From NCBI RefSeq assembly GCF_024198235.1, contig NZ_JAKCFB010000030.1, positions 51,712 through 115,711 of the forward strand: a stretch of 64,000 nucleotides of DNA, given 5' to 3'. The DNA comes from Myxococcus dinghuensis (GTDB lineage Bacteria; Myxococcota; Myxococcia; Myxococcales; Myxococcaceae). Both the position numbers and the translations under genes were made by a program. The notes beneath the pieces were generated by a model. That model worked only from the letters and a program-made list of their open reading frames with translations, made no database searches and had not been told where the DNA came from. This document shows, piece by piece, positions 44,778-52,429 of this stretch (position 1 is the stretch's first letter; each line of letters opens with the position of its first letter).

Positions 44778-44861
44778 CCCGGGGGCACGGACTGGAATTC
44801 CTTCAGGGCATCTGGTCGACAGTCGGGCGAAACGCGTGGGCCGTGTGAACAGAAGGGCTGC

Positions 44862-45767
44862 TCAAGCGGCGGGGGGCGCCACCGGCGCGCGCAGCCGCGC
44901 CACCACGCCCGTTCCCCAGAGCACACCCGCGATGCACACCAAGGCCCCCGTCACCGCCACCGGGGAGACGGCCTCACCCAACAGCAGCGCGCCCATCACC
45001 CACGAGAAGACGGGCGTCAACTGCGTGGCCACGCCGCCGGCCACCGCGGTGACGTAACCGAACGCATACGTGAAGGTCATCTGTCCGACCACGGAGGACA
45101 CGCCCACACCCAGCAGGGGAAGCGCGACATCCCAGCCGAGCGGCCTCCAGTCCTGGAGCGCGAACGGGAGGCTGAACAAGAGGCCGAACAGACAGAAGGA
45201 GAGGAACACGGTGGCCGCGTCCGTCTCGTGGCGCAGCGCGCGGATGACCACCACCGCCGCGCCCCCGAGCACCGCCGACGCCATGCCCGCCCACGCGCCC
45301 AGGCCCATGGACACGGACGTGCCCTCCCCCATCGTGCTCCACATCACGAGCCCGGCCCCGAGCGTGGTGAGCACCAACCCGCCGAACAGCGTCCCGGTCA
45401 CCCGCTCGCGCAGGAAGAGCCAGCCGATGATGGCGGCGTAGATGGGCCAGCAGGCGTTGAGCAGCACCGCCGGCCCCACCGTCATCCGGTCGATGGCGAT
45501 GAAGTACAGATAGACGGCCGAGCCTCCGAAGATGCCGCGCAGCGCCCACAACGGCACGCGGCCGAAGCGCGGCCTGCGGCGCATCAGCGGGAAGTAGCAG
45601 GCGAGGAACAGGAGCCCCAGGGCGAAGCGCCCCGCCGCCACCTGCCCTGGAGAGAGGCGGCCAGCCAGCAGCCGCGCGCACAACGCCATCACCGCGAACG
45701 CCATGCTGGAGAAGACCAGCAACGGCGTACCGCGGTACCGCTCGGGGAGCACCCACGGGTGTGTCAT
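44862..45767 (-). CDS. EamA-family (drug/metabolite superfamily) transporter
   Basis: This 301-aa inner-membrane protein has ten predicted helices arranged as two EamA repeats (FSSMAFAVMALCARLLAGRLSPGQVAAGRF and VVIRALRHETDAATVFLSFCLFGLLFSLPF). Conserved features include the second-repeat AYGYVTAVAG-like FTYAFGYVTAVAGGVATQLTPVFSWVMGALLLGE, typical of this family where the LGE turn ends helix 9. Start MTHPWVLPE was chosen because upstream in-frame codons are Arg/Pro-rich. Substrates of EamA proteins are small metabolites or amino acids and cannot be read from sequence. It is divergent from uvrA. Confidence 0.9.
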   Translation of the reverse strand: MTHPWVLPERYRGTPLLVFSSMAFAVMALCARLLAGRLSPGQVAAGRFALGLLFLACYFPLMRRRPRFGRVPLWALRGIFGGSAVYLYFIAIDRMTVGPAVLLNACWPIYAAIIGWLFLRERVTGTLFGGLVLTTLGAGLVMWSTMGEGTSVSMGLGAWAGMASAVLGGAAVVVIRALRHETDAATVFLSFCLFGLLFSLPFALQDWRPLGWDVALPLLGVGVSSVVGQMTFTYAFGYVTAVAGGVATQLTPVFSWVMGALLLGEAVSPVAVTGALVCIAGVLWGTGVVARLRAPVAPPAA

Positions 45768-45918
45768 GGATGGGGCGGCCGTATAGCGCGAAATCGCGCG
45801 GGGCGCTCCGGCGGCGCGCCGCCCGCCCGTCCGCCCGGAGCCCCACCTCATGTGGGATGGACGGAGCGACGCGGGACGTTGACCACCATCCATCCACCGT
45901 TCCAGGTTTTTCCACTAC

Positions 45919-45935
45919 CGGAACACCCATTCAGT
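45919..45935 (+). promoter_or_regulatory. LexA-box-like site upstream of uvrA
   Basis: CGGAACACCCATTCAGT matches 14 of 17 positions of the Myxococcus xanthus LexA consensus as I recall it (CTRHAMRYBYGTTCAGS). It ends 19 bp before the uvrA ATG. uvrA is a classical SOS gene, which raises the prior. The consensus is quoted from memory. Confidence 0.5.
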
Positions 45936-45954
45936 GGTAGACAGCCCGCCCATC

Positions 45955-48855
45955 ATGTCCGAGCCCGACGTCATCTCCCTCCGCGGCGCCAAGGAGCACA
46001 ACCTCAAGAACGTCTCCCTGGACATCCCCAAGAAGAAGCTCGTGGTCTTCACGGGCGTCTCGGGGTCCGGGAAGAGCTCGCTGGCCTTCGACACGCTCTA
46101 CGCCGAGGGGCAACGCCGCTACGTGGAGAGCCTCTCCGCGTACGCCCGGCAGTTCCTCGGGCAGATGGAGAAGCCCAAGTACGACACCATCCGGGGCCTT
46201 TCGCCCACCATCTCCATCGAGCAGAAGGCGGCGAGCAACAACCCTCGCTCGACGGTGGGCACGGTGACGGAGGTGCACGACTACCTGCGCGTGCTCTACG
46301 CCTCCATCGGCGTGCAGCACTGCCCGCAGTGCGGGCGCAAGGTGGGCAAGCAGAGCGCGCAGCAGATCGTCGACGAAATCCTGAAGATGCCCAACGGCTC
46401 CAAGGTGCAGGTGCTCGCGCCGCTCGTGAGCAACCGCAAGGGCGAGCACAAGGACCTGCTGGCGGAGGCGCAGAAGCGCGGCTTCTCCCGCGCGCGCATC
46501 GACGGGAAGCTCAAGAGCCTGGAGGACCGCGTCGAGCTGGACAAGAAGTCCAAGCACGACATCGAGCTGGTCATCGACCGGCTGGTGCTCAAGGCGGACG
46601 TGCGCACGCGCCTGACGGACTCCGTGGAGACGGCGCTGCGCGAGGGCAAGGGCACCCTCATCATCACCGACGAGACGGGCGCGCAGGCCGCGGACCGGGT
46701 GATGAGCGAACTGAACGCGTGCCCCGCGTGTGGCCTGTCCTTCGGCGACCTGACGCCCGCGTCGTTCTCCTTCAACAACCCGCTGGGCATGTGCACGGAC
46801 TGCAACGGCCTGGGCACCCGCCCGGAGATGGACCCGGACCTCATCGTGCCGGACCCGTCGCGCAGCATCCGCGACGGCGCCATCGAGCCGTGGGCCAGCG
46901 GCATGAACCGCGGCGAGGGCTGGACGGCCGACTTCGTGGAGAGCCTGTCGAAGGCGTTCAAGATCGACCTCGACGTGCCCTACGGGAAGCTGTCCAAGCG
47001 CGAGCGCGAGACGCTGATGTACGGCGCCAAGGGCAAGAGCTTCACCGTCGAGTGGGGCGACAGCGGCAAGTACAAGATGGAGTGGGAGGGCCTGGTCGAG
47101 CGCCTGATGCGCAACTTCAAGTCGACCACCTCCGAGTCGCGTCGCACCGAGCTGCAGAAGTACTTCAGCGACAAGCCCTGCCCCACGTGCAAGGGCGAGC
47201 GCCTGCGGCCGGAGAGCCGCGCGGTGAAGGTCCACGGCCAGTCCATCGTCGAGCTGAACCGGCTGACCATCTCCGACGCGCTGACCTTCCTGGGCGCCAT
47301 GGCCCTGTCCGAGCACGAGCGGAAGATCGCCACGGAGCTGCTCAAGGAGATCCGCAGCCGCCTGTCCTTCCTGGTCGACGTGGGCCTGGGCTACCTGATG
47401 CTGGACCGCACCGCGTCCACGCTCTCCGGCGGCGAGAGCCAGCGCATCCGGCTGGCGTCGCAGATGGGCAGCGAGCTGACGGGCGTCATCTACATCCTCG
47501 ACGAGCCCTCCATCGGCCTGCACCAGCGCGACAACGGCAAGCTCCTGACGACGCTCAAGCGCCTGCGCGACCTGGGCAACTCCGTCATCGTCGTGGAGCA
47601 CGACGAGGAGACGATGGAGGAGGCGGACTGGCTGGTGGACTTCGGTCCCGGCGCCGGCGAGCTGGGCGGTCAGGTCGTGTCCCAGGGCACGCCCCGGCAG
47701 GTGATGGCGGACGAGGGCAGCGTCACCGGCGGCTACCTGTCCGGGCGGCTGGAGATCGAGGTGCCGGAGGAGCGCCGCGCGCTCAACCCCAAGCACCAGA
47801 TCGTCATCCAGGGGGCGAAGGAGAACAACCTGCGCGACGTGGACGTGGTGGTGCCGCTGGGCATCTTCACCGCCGTCACCGGCGTGTCCGGCGCGGGCAA
47901 GTCCACGCTCATCAACGAAATCCTGTACCCGGCGCTCGCGCGGCACCTGTACGACAGCCGCGAGGCGCCCGGGAAGCACAAGGCCGTGCTGGGCGTGGAG
48001 CACCTGGACAAGGTCATCGACATCGACCAGCGCCCCATCGGGCGGACGCCGCGCAGCAACCCCGCGACGTACACCAAGGTGTTCGACACCATCCGCGAGG
48101 TGTTCGCGATGACGCCGGAGGCGCGCGCGTTCGGCTACGGGCCGGGCCGGTTCAGCTTCAACATCAAGGGCGGCCGCTGCGAGTCGTGCGAGGGCGACGG
48201 CGTCAAGCTGGTGGAGATGCACTTCCTGGCGGACGTGTACGTGCCCTGCGAGGTCTGCCAGGGCAAGCGCTTCAACGAGGCGACGCTGCGCGTGCGCTAC
48301 AAGGGCAAGAACATCGCGGAGACGCTCGACATGAGCGTGCGCGAGGCGATGGAGCACTTCGCCACGCACAAGGACATCATGCGCGTGCTCCAGACGCTGG
48401 GCGACGTGGGCCTGGGCTACATCCGCCTGGGCCAGCCGTCCCCCACCCTGTCCGGCGGCGAGGCCCAGCGCATCAAGCTGGCGCGCGAGCTGGCGCGCGT
48501 GGCCACCGGCCGCACGCTCTACATCCTCGACGAGCCCACCACGGGCCTGCACTTCGAGGACATCCGCAAGCTCCTGTCCGTGCTCAACCGCCTGGTCGCC
48601 GCCGGCAACAGCGTGCTCGTCATCGAGCACAACCTGGACGTCATCAAGAGCGCGGACTGGCTCATCGACATGGGGCCGGAGGGCGGCGCGGGCGGCGGCC
48701 AGGTGCTCGCCGTGGGCACGCCCGAGCAGGTCGCCAGGGCCAAGGGCAGCCACACCGGCCGCTACCTGGCGCACGTGCTGGGCAAGGCGCGCCGCGCGCG
48801 CGTCGGAGTCCGCGTGGACGGGCCCGCTCCCGAGCCGACCGGCGCCGCGCTCTGA
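45955..48855 (+). CDS. uvrA: UvrA, excinuclease ABC subunit A
   Basis: This 966-aa damage-recognition ATPase of nucleotide excision repair works with UvrB. It has two ABC modules: Walker A GVSGSGKSSL (about 35-44) and GVSGAGKSTL (about 642-651), signatures LSGGESQRIRLA with LDEPSIGLHQRD, and LSGGEAQRIKLA with LDEPTTGLHFED. Zinc-binding cysteines appear as HCPQCGRK, CPACGLSF, CTDCNGLG, CPTCKGERL, CESCEGDG and CEVCQGKRF. Length is slightly above E. coli UvrA (940), the extra being a C-terminal tail. The start is ATG 45955 (MSEPDVISLRG); a frame 21 bp further upstream is open but crosses the LexA-like site. uvrB is not in this window. Confidence 0.98.
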   Translation: MSEPDVISLRGAKEHNLKNVSLDIPKKKLVVFTGVSGSGKSSLAFDTLYAEGQRRYVESLSAYARQFLGQMEKPKYDTIRGLSPTISIEQKAASNNPRSTVGTVTEVHDYLRVLYASIGVQHCPQCGRKVGKQSAQQIVDEILKMPNGSKVQVLAPLVSNRKGEHKDLLAEAQKRGFSRARIDGKLKSLEDRVELDKKSKHDIELVIDRLVLKADVRTRLTDSVETALREGKGTLIITDETGAQAADRVMSELNACPACGLSFGDLTPASFSFNNPLGMCTDCNGLGTRPEMDPDLIVPDPSRSIRDGAIEPWASGMNRGEGWTADFVESLSKAFKIDLDVPYGKLSKRERETLMYGAKGKSFTVEWGDSGKYKMEWEGLVERLMRNFKSTTSESRRTELQKYFSDKPCPTCKGERLRPESRAVKVHGQSIVELNRLTISDALTFLGAMALSEHERKIATELLKEIRSRLSFLVDVGLGYLMLDRTASTLSGGESQRIRLASQMGSELTGVIYILDEPSIGLHQRDNGKLLTTLKRLRDLGNSVIVVEHDEETMEEADWLVDFGPGAGELGGQVVSQGTPRQVMADEGSVTGGYLSGRLEIEVPEERRALNPKHQIVIQGAKENNLRDVDVVVPLGIFTAVTGVSGAGKSTLINEILYPALARHLYDSREAPGKHKAVLGVEHLDKVIDIDQRPIGRTPRSNPATYTKVFDTIREVFAMTPEARAFGYGPGRFSFNIKGGRCESCEGDGVKLVEMHFLADVYVPCEVCQGKRFNEATLRVRYKGKNIAETLDMSVREAMEHFATHKDIMRVLQTLGDVGLGYIRLGQPSPTLSGGEAQRIKLARELARVATGRTLYILDEPTTGLHFEDIRKLLSVLNRLVAAGNSVLVIEHNLDVIKSADWLIDMGPEGGAGGGQVLAVGTPEQVARAKGSHTGRYLAHVLGKARRARVGVRVDGPAPEPTGAAL

Positions 48856-48883
48856 CCACTCGCACCACTCCGAAACATGGAGC

Positions 48884-48920
48884 GGGGGGCGGGGGTGCCT
48901 TCATTCACCCCCAGCCCCCC
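48884..48920 (+). terminator. Hairpin after uvrA
   Basis: A run of six G, a C and GGGGGTG (48884-48897) pair with CACCCCC, A, and GCCCCCC (48906-48920) across an 8-nt loop with one bulge. It begins 29 nt after the uvrA stop. No U-tract follows, so it may act with Rho. Confidence 0.5.
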
Positions 48921-49056
48921 GTCCACCTTGGAGGAAGACTTCGCAGGTGGGGTGTGAGTCATGAATCCAACCAACAGCCGCGTGTCACATGATAGGCCGC
49001 GCCCAATCCCTGTCAAACACGCGCACCCGGCTTAAAGGCTCAGCATCCGAGACGCA

Positions 49057-49075
49057 CTGTCATCAAAAATGACAG
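49057..49075. promoter_or_regulatory. Perfect inverted repeat upstream of the POT transporter gene
   Basis: CTGTCAT and ATGACAG are separated by CAAAA (19 bp in all), in an unusually AT-rich spot of a GC-rich genome, about 205-220 bp upstream of the transporter start. A dimeric regulator site is the likely meaning; the regulator is unknown. Confidence 0.45.
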
Positions 49076-49278
49076 CCTGCGTCGTCAGGGATTCGGGCGC
49101 GGGCCGGGCTCGAGGGGTCGGCGCGTGTGCCCCGCTCCATGCCGGGGTGGTGGCCGGGCGTGGGCCTCCCGCCGTGCCCCTGGGGGCCCCGGTGGAGTCC
49201 CGGCGGCGTGTTGGGTAGGGTGGCGCTCCTTGCCTTCCAGGCGCCCCCACCTTTCTCCACCAGGGAGCACCCCGACTC

Positions 49279-50724
49279 ATGGCTGAGAGTCCCACCGCCA
49301 CGCAGAACGCCCGGTTCCCGGCGCAGATCCCGTTCATCATCGGTAACGAAGCGTGTGAACGCTTCAGCTTCTACGGGATGAGGAACATCCTCACGGTGTT
49401 CCTCATCGACTACCTGCTGCGCAACGCGGTGCCGGACAACGGGCTGCGCGAGTCCCAGGCGAAGAGCCTGATGCACACGTTCATGGCGGGGGTGTACTTC
49501 TTCCCGCTCATCGGCGGGTACCTCGCGGACCGCTTCTTCGGGAAGTACCGCACCATCCTCTGGCTGAGCCTGGTGTACTGCGCGGGCCACGCGTGCCTGG
49601 CGGTGTTCGAGAACAACCCCACGGGCTTCTACACGGGGCTCGGGCTCATCGCGGTGGGCAGCGGCGGCATCAAGCCGTGTGTCGCGGCCATGGTGGGGGA
49701 CCAGTTCAACGAGTCGAACAGCCACCTGGTGAAGAAGGTCTTCGCCATCTTCTACTGGACCATCAACTTCGGCTCGTTCTTCGCGTCGCTGTTCATCCCG
49801 TTGCTGTTGAAGAGCTCCGGGCCGGCCGTCGCGTTCGGCATCCCCGGGGTGCTGATGTTCCTGGCCACGCTCATCTTCTGGTCGGGCCGCAAGCACTACG
49901 TCCTGGTGCCGCCCACGGGCGAGAACCCGCACTCGTTCCTGAAGGTGGTGACCAGCGCCCTGAAGAACCGCCAGCCTGGACAGGGCTCGTGGCTGGACGG
50001 GGCCAAGGCCCGGCACCCGGCGGAGGCGGTGGAGGGCGTGAAGGCGGTGTTCCGCGTCAGCGCGTTGACGCTGCCGTTCGTGCCCTTCTTCTGGATGCTG
50101 TTCGACCAGAAGGCGTCCACGTGGGTGGTGCAGGCGCGCTCCATGGACCCGCACATCGGCGCGTTCACCTTCCAGCCCAGCCAGATGCAGTTCGTCAACC
50201 CGATGCTGGTGATGCTGCTCATCCCGTTCCTGACGGGCGTGGTGTACCCGCTGTTCCAGCGCTCCGGGTGGGAGCTGACGCCGCTGCGGCGCATGCCGCT
50301 GGGGCTGGTGTTCGGCGCGGTGTCCTTCATCATCGCCGGCTTCTTCCAGGTGGCGATGGAGGGCGGCACCCCGCTGAACATCGCGTGGCAGATCCTCCCG
50401 TACGTGGTGCTGACGCTGGGTGAGATCCTCATGTCCACCACGGGCCTGGAGTTCGCGTACACGCAGGCGCCCCGGGAGATGAAGGGCACCATCCAGAGCG
50501 TGTGGCTGGTGACGAACACGCTGGCGAACGTGGCGGTGGCCATCGCCGCGGCGCTCAACGTCTTCTCCGGCTCCGGCCAGTTCTTCTTCTACGCGGGCAT
50601 GGCGCTGGTGGCCGCCGTGGGCATGGCGCTCGTCGCCCGCCGCTACGTCGTGCGCGACTACTACCAGGTCGCGGCCCCCGTCCCCACCGAGGAGCGGAGC
50701 GCGGCGGGCGTCACGCCGGCCTGA
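49279..50724 (+). CDS. POT-family proton-coupled peptide transporter
   Basis: This 481-aa major-facilitator protein has about 12-14 helices. The POT signature ExxERFxYYG appears as NEACERFSFYGMRN (about 23-36), giving the proton-coupling glutamate and arginine pair. Other family marks are GGYLADRFFGKYRTI (loop 2-3), GSGGIKPCVAAMVGDQF (helix 4-5) and LTLGEILMSTTGLEFAYTQAP (helix 10-11). Substrates are di- and tripeptides taken up with protons. It faces a second POT gene tail to tail, about 150 bp away; the two differ in sequence, so they are not a recent duplication. Confidence 0.93.
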   Translation: MAESPTATQNARFPAQIPFIIGNEACERFSFYGMRNILTVFLIDYLLRNAVPDNGLRESQAKSLMHTFMAGVYFFPLIGGYLADRFFGKYRTILWLSLVYCAGHACLAVFENNPTGFYTGLGLIAVGSGGIKPCVAAMVGDQFNESNSHLVKKVFAIFYWTINFGSFFASLFIPLLLKSSGPAVAFGIPGVLMFLATLIFWSGRKHYVLVPPTGENPHSFLKVVTSALKNRQPGQGSWLDGAKARHPAEAVEGVKAVFRVSALTLPFVPFFWMLFDQKASTWVVQARSMDPHIGAFTFQPSQMQFVNPMLVMLLIPFLTGVVYPLFQRSGWELTPLRRMPLGLVFGAVSFIIAGFFQVAMEGGTPLNIAWQILPYVVLTLGEILMSTTGLEFAYTQAPREMKGTIQSVWLVTNTLANVAVAIAAALNVFSGSGQFFFYAGMALVAAVGMALVARRYVVRDYYQVAAPVPTEERSAAGVTPA

Positions 50725-50735
50725 CCCGGGCGGAC

Positions 50736-50755
50736 GAGGCCGCGAGCGCGGCCTC
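50736..50755. terminator. First hairpin in the convergent transporter gap
   Basis: GAGGCCGC and GCGGCCTC form a perfect 8-bp stem with a 4-nt loop, 12 nt after the plus-strand transporter stop. Confidence 0.5.
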
Positions 50756-50778
50756 CCCGCCTTCGTGCTGGAACGAGG

Positions 50779-50813
50779 AACGCCGGAGTCCCTGGACGAG
50801 GGGCTCCGGCGTT
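50779..50813. terminator. Long bidirectional hairpin between convergent POT genes
   Basis: The arms 50779-50793 (AACGCCGGAGTCCCT) and 50799-50813 pair at 15 positions with one G-T wobble around a 5-nt loop. It is very stable and symmetric, suited to stop transcripts from both sides. No U-run follows on either strand. Confidence 0.6.
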
Positions 50814-50824
50814 CGTGCTTCAGG

Positions 50825-50860
50825 GGCCCGGCGCCGCCCCGTGGGGACGGCGCCCGGGCC
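50825..50860. terminator. Third hairpin in the convergent transporter gap
   Basis: GGCCCGGCGCCG (50825-50836) pairs with CGGCGCCCGGGCC (50848-50860) with one bulged base. It ends 12 nt from the minus-strand transporter stop. Confidence 0.45.
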
Positions 50861-50872
50861 TGCCTCGTCGGC

Positions 50873-52270
50873 TCAGGCCGCGGCCACGGAGGAGCTGCCC
50901 TGCGTGGACGACGAGGGCGGCGCCGCGGGCTTCACCTCGTCGGTGCCGTGCATCATCCGCTTCAGGATGGGCGCCACGCCAAGCAGGATGAGTCCGGAGA
51001 TGCCCGTGCCGATGACGATGTAGAGGAACACGTCGAACTCACCGAGCTTCGACGAGTAGCCGCCGATGACGCCCGAGAGCTTGTTGGCCGCAGCGTTGGC
51101 GAGGAACCACACGCCCATCATCGCGGAGACGACGCGCGTGGGGGCGACCTTGCTCACCATGGACAGGCCCACCGGCGACAGACACAGCTCGCCCATGGTG
51201 TGGAACAGATAGGCCATGATGACCCACCACATGGACGCCTTGCCCACGGCAGCGCTCTGCGCCGAGGCGCCCAGCATGAAGACGAAGCCGATGGCGAGGA
51301 ACAGGAGCCCCATGCCCATCTTCACCGGGATGCTCGGGTCCTTGCCGCGCATGGACAGCCAACCCCATAGCCCCGCGAACAGCGGCGCCAGGCCCACGAT
51401 GAAGATGGAGTTGAAGCTCTGGAACCAGGTGGTGGGAATCTCCTTGCCGAAGACGGTCTTGTCGACCTTCGCGTTCGTGTAGAGGTTCATCAGGCCACCC
51501 GCCTGCTCGAAGCCCGTCCAGAACGCCACGACGAACGCCGCGATGATGAAGATGACGACGATGCGGTCGATCTCATCCCGCGTGAACGCCAGACTCTTGG
51601 CCTGGTTCCTGCGCAACAGTTCCTTGACCTCTCCACGCTTCTCCGGCGCGAGCCCCACCTTCCCCAACAACCGCTGCTGCAGCGCCATGAAGGCGATGAG
51701 CCCCAGGAGCATGCCGACGCCCGCGGAGCCGAAGCCCCAGTGCCAGCCATAGACCTCACCCAGGGTGCCGCAGATGAAGTTACCCAGCATCGCGCCCAGG
51801 TTGATGCCCATGTAGAAGATGGTGAAGGCGCTGTCCCGCCGCCCGTCGCCCGCCTCGTACAGACCGCCCACCATGGTGGAGATGTTCGGCTTGAAGAAGC
51901 CGTTGCCGACGATGAGGAAGGCCAGGCCCGTGTAGAACATCGTCACGCTGGGGAGCGCGAGGACGAGGTGGCCGATCATCATCAGCGTGCCACCGAGCAC
52001 CACCGCCTTGCGCTGGCCGATGAAGCGGTCCGCAATGAAGCCCCCGACGATGGGCGTCAGGTACACGAGGCCCGTATAGGTCCCGTAGAGACTGAGGGCC
52101 TGGTCATCCGTCCACCCGAATCCACCGTTGACCTTACTCGTAAGGAAGAGGACGAGCAGGCCGCGCATGCCGTAGTACGACATGCGCTCCCACATCTCGG
52201 TGAAGAACAGCAGGTACAACCCGGGCGGGTGCCCCTTGCGGGCGGCGCCCGCGGCAACGGTTCCTTGCAT
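50873..52270 (-). CDS. POT-family peptide transporter (second)
   Basis: This 465-aa protein starts at MQGTVAAGAARKG with GAAGGA upstream. The signature reads TEMWERMSYYGMRGLLVLFL (about 24-43), a full ExxERxxYYG. Further POT marks are GGFIADRFIGQRKAVVLGG, GNGFFKPNISTMVGGLY, FTIFYMGINLGAMLGNF and TMGELCLSPVGLSMVSKVAP. About 14 helices are visible, with the DtpA/DtpB-like extra pair in the middle. It should import di- and tripeptides with protons, fitting the protein-rich, predatory diet of myxobacteria. It converges with the other POT gene and follows the hybrid kinase gene with a 159-bp gap, so it probably has its own promoter. Confidence 0.93.
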   Translation of the reverse strand: MQGTVAAGAARKGHPPGLYLLFFTEMWERMSYYGMRGLLVLFLTSKVNGGFGWTDDQALSLYGTYTGLVYLTPIVGGFIADRFIGQRKAVVLGGTLMMIGHLVLALPSVTMFYTGLAFLIVGNGFFKPNISTMVGGLYEAGDGRRDSAFTIFYMGINLGAMLGNFICGTLGEVYGWHWGFGSAGVGMLLGLIAFMALQQRLLGKVGLAPEKRGEVKELLRRNQAKSLAFTRDEIDRIVVIFIIAAFVVAFWTGFEQAGGLMNLYTNAKVDKTVFGKEIPTTWFQSFNSIFIVGLAPLFAGLWGWLSMRGKDPSIPVKMGMGLLFLAIGFVFMLGASAQSAAVGKASMWWVIMAYLFHTMGELCLSPVGLSMVSKVAPTRVVSAMMGVWFLANAAANKLSGVIGGYSSKLGEFDVFLYIVIGTGISGLILLGVAPILKRMMHGTDEVKPAAPPSSSTQGSSSVAAA

Positions 52271-52429
52271 GCCGTGGTTTCCTTCAGTGGCAGTGGTGGA
52301 TTGTGACGGACAAAGCGCTTGACTGTAGCAGACGCCCCGCGTGGCGCGCCCCGAAGGAAGACGAGGCGGGTTGGATTTCCCCCGCCTCCCGGCCCGCCCT
52401 CCCGCCACCCGTGCGCTGACGCGCCGCGC

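Larger units (their letters stand above)
48856..49278. other. 423-bp gap between uvrA and the POT transporter
   Basis: No convincing gene lies here; a 24-codon frame from ATG 48961 has no support beyond its start. The gap holds a G/C hairpin at 48884-48920 after uvrA and a perfect inverted repeat at 49057-49075. The promoter of the next gene must be within it, but I cannot place its hexamers. Confidence 0.6.

Noticed and set aside
48961..49035. 24-codon frame with an ATG in the uvrA-POT gap
   Set aside because: It is too short, with no recognised motif, no clear Shine-Dalgarno, and an ordinary chance frame.
49279..52270. The two POT transporters as a recent duplication
   Set aside because: They differ in signature (ERFSFYG versus ERMSYYG) and loop sequences and are convergent, so they are old paralogues.
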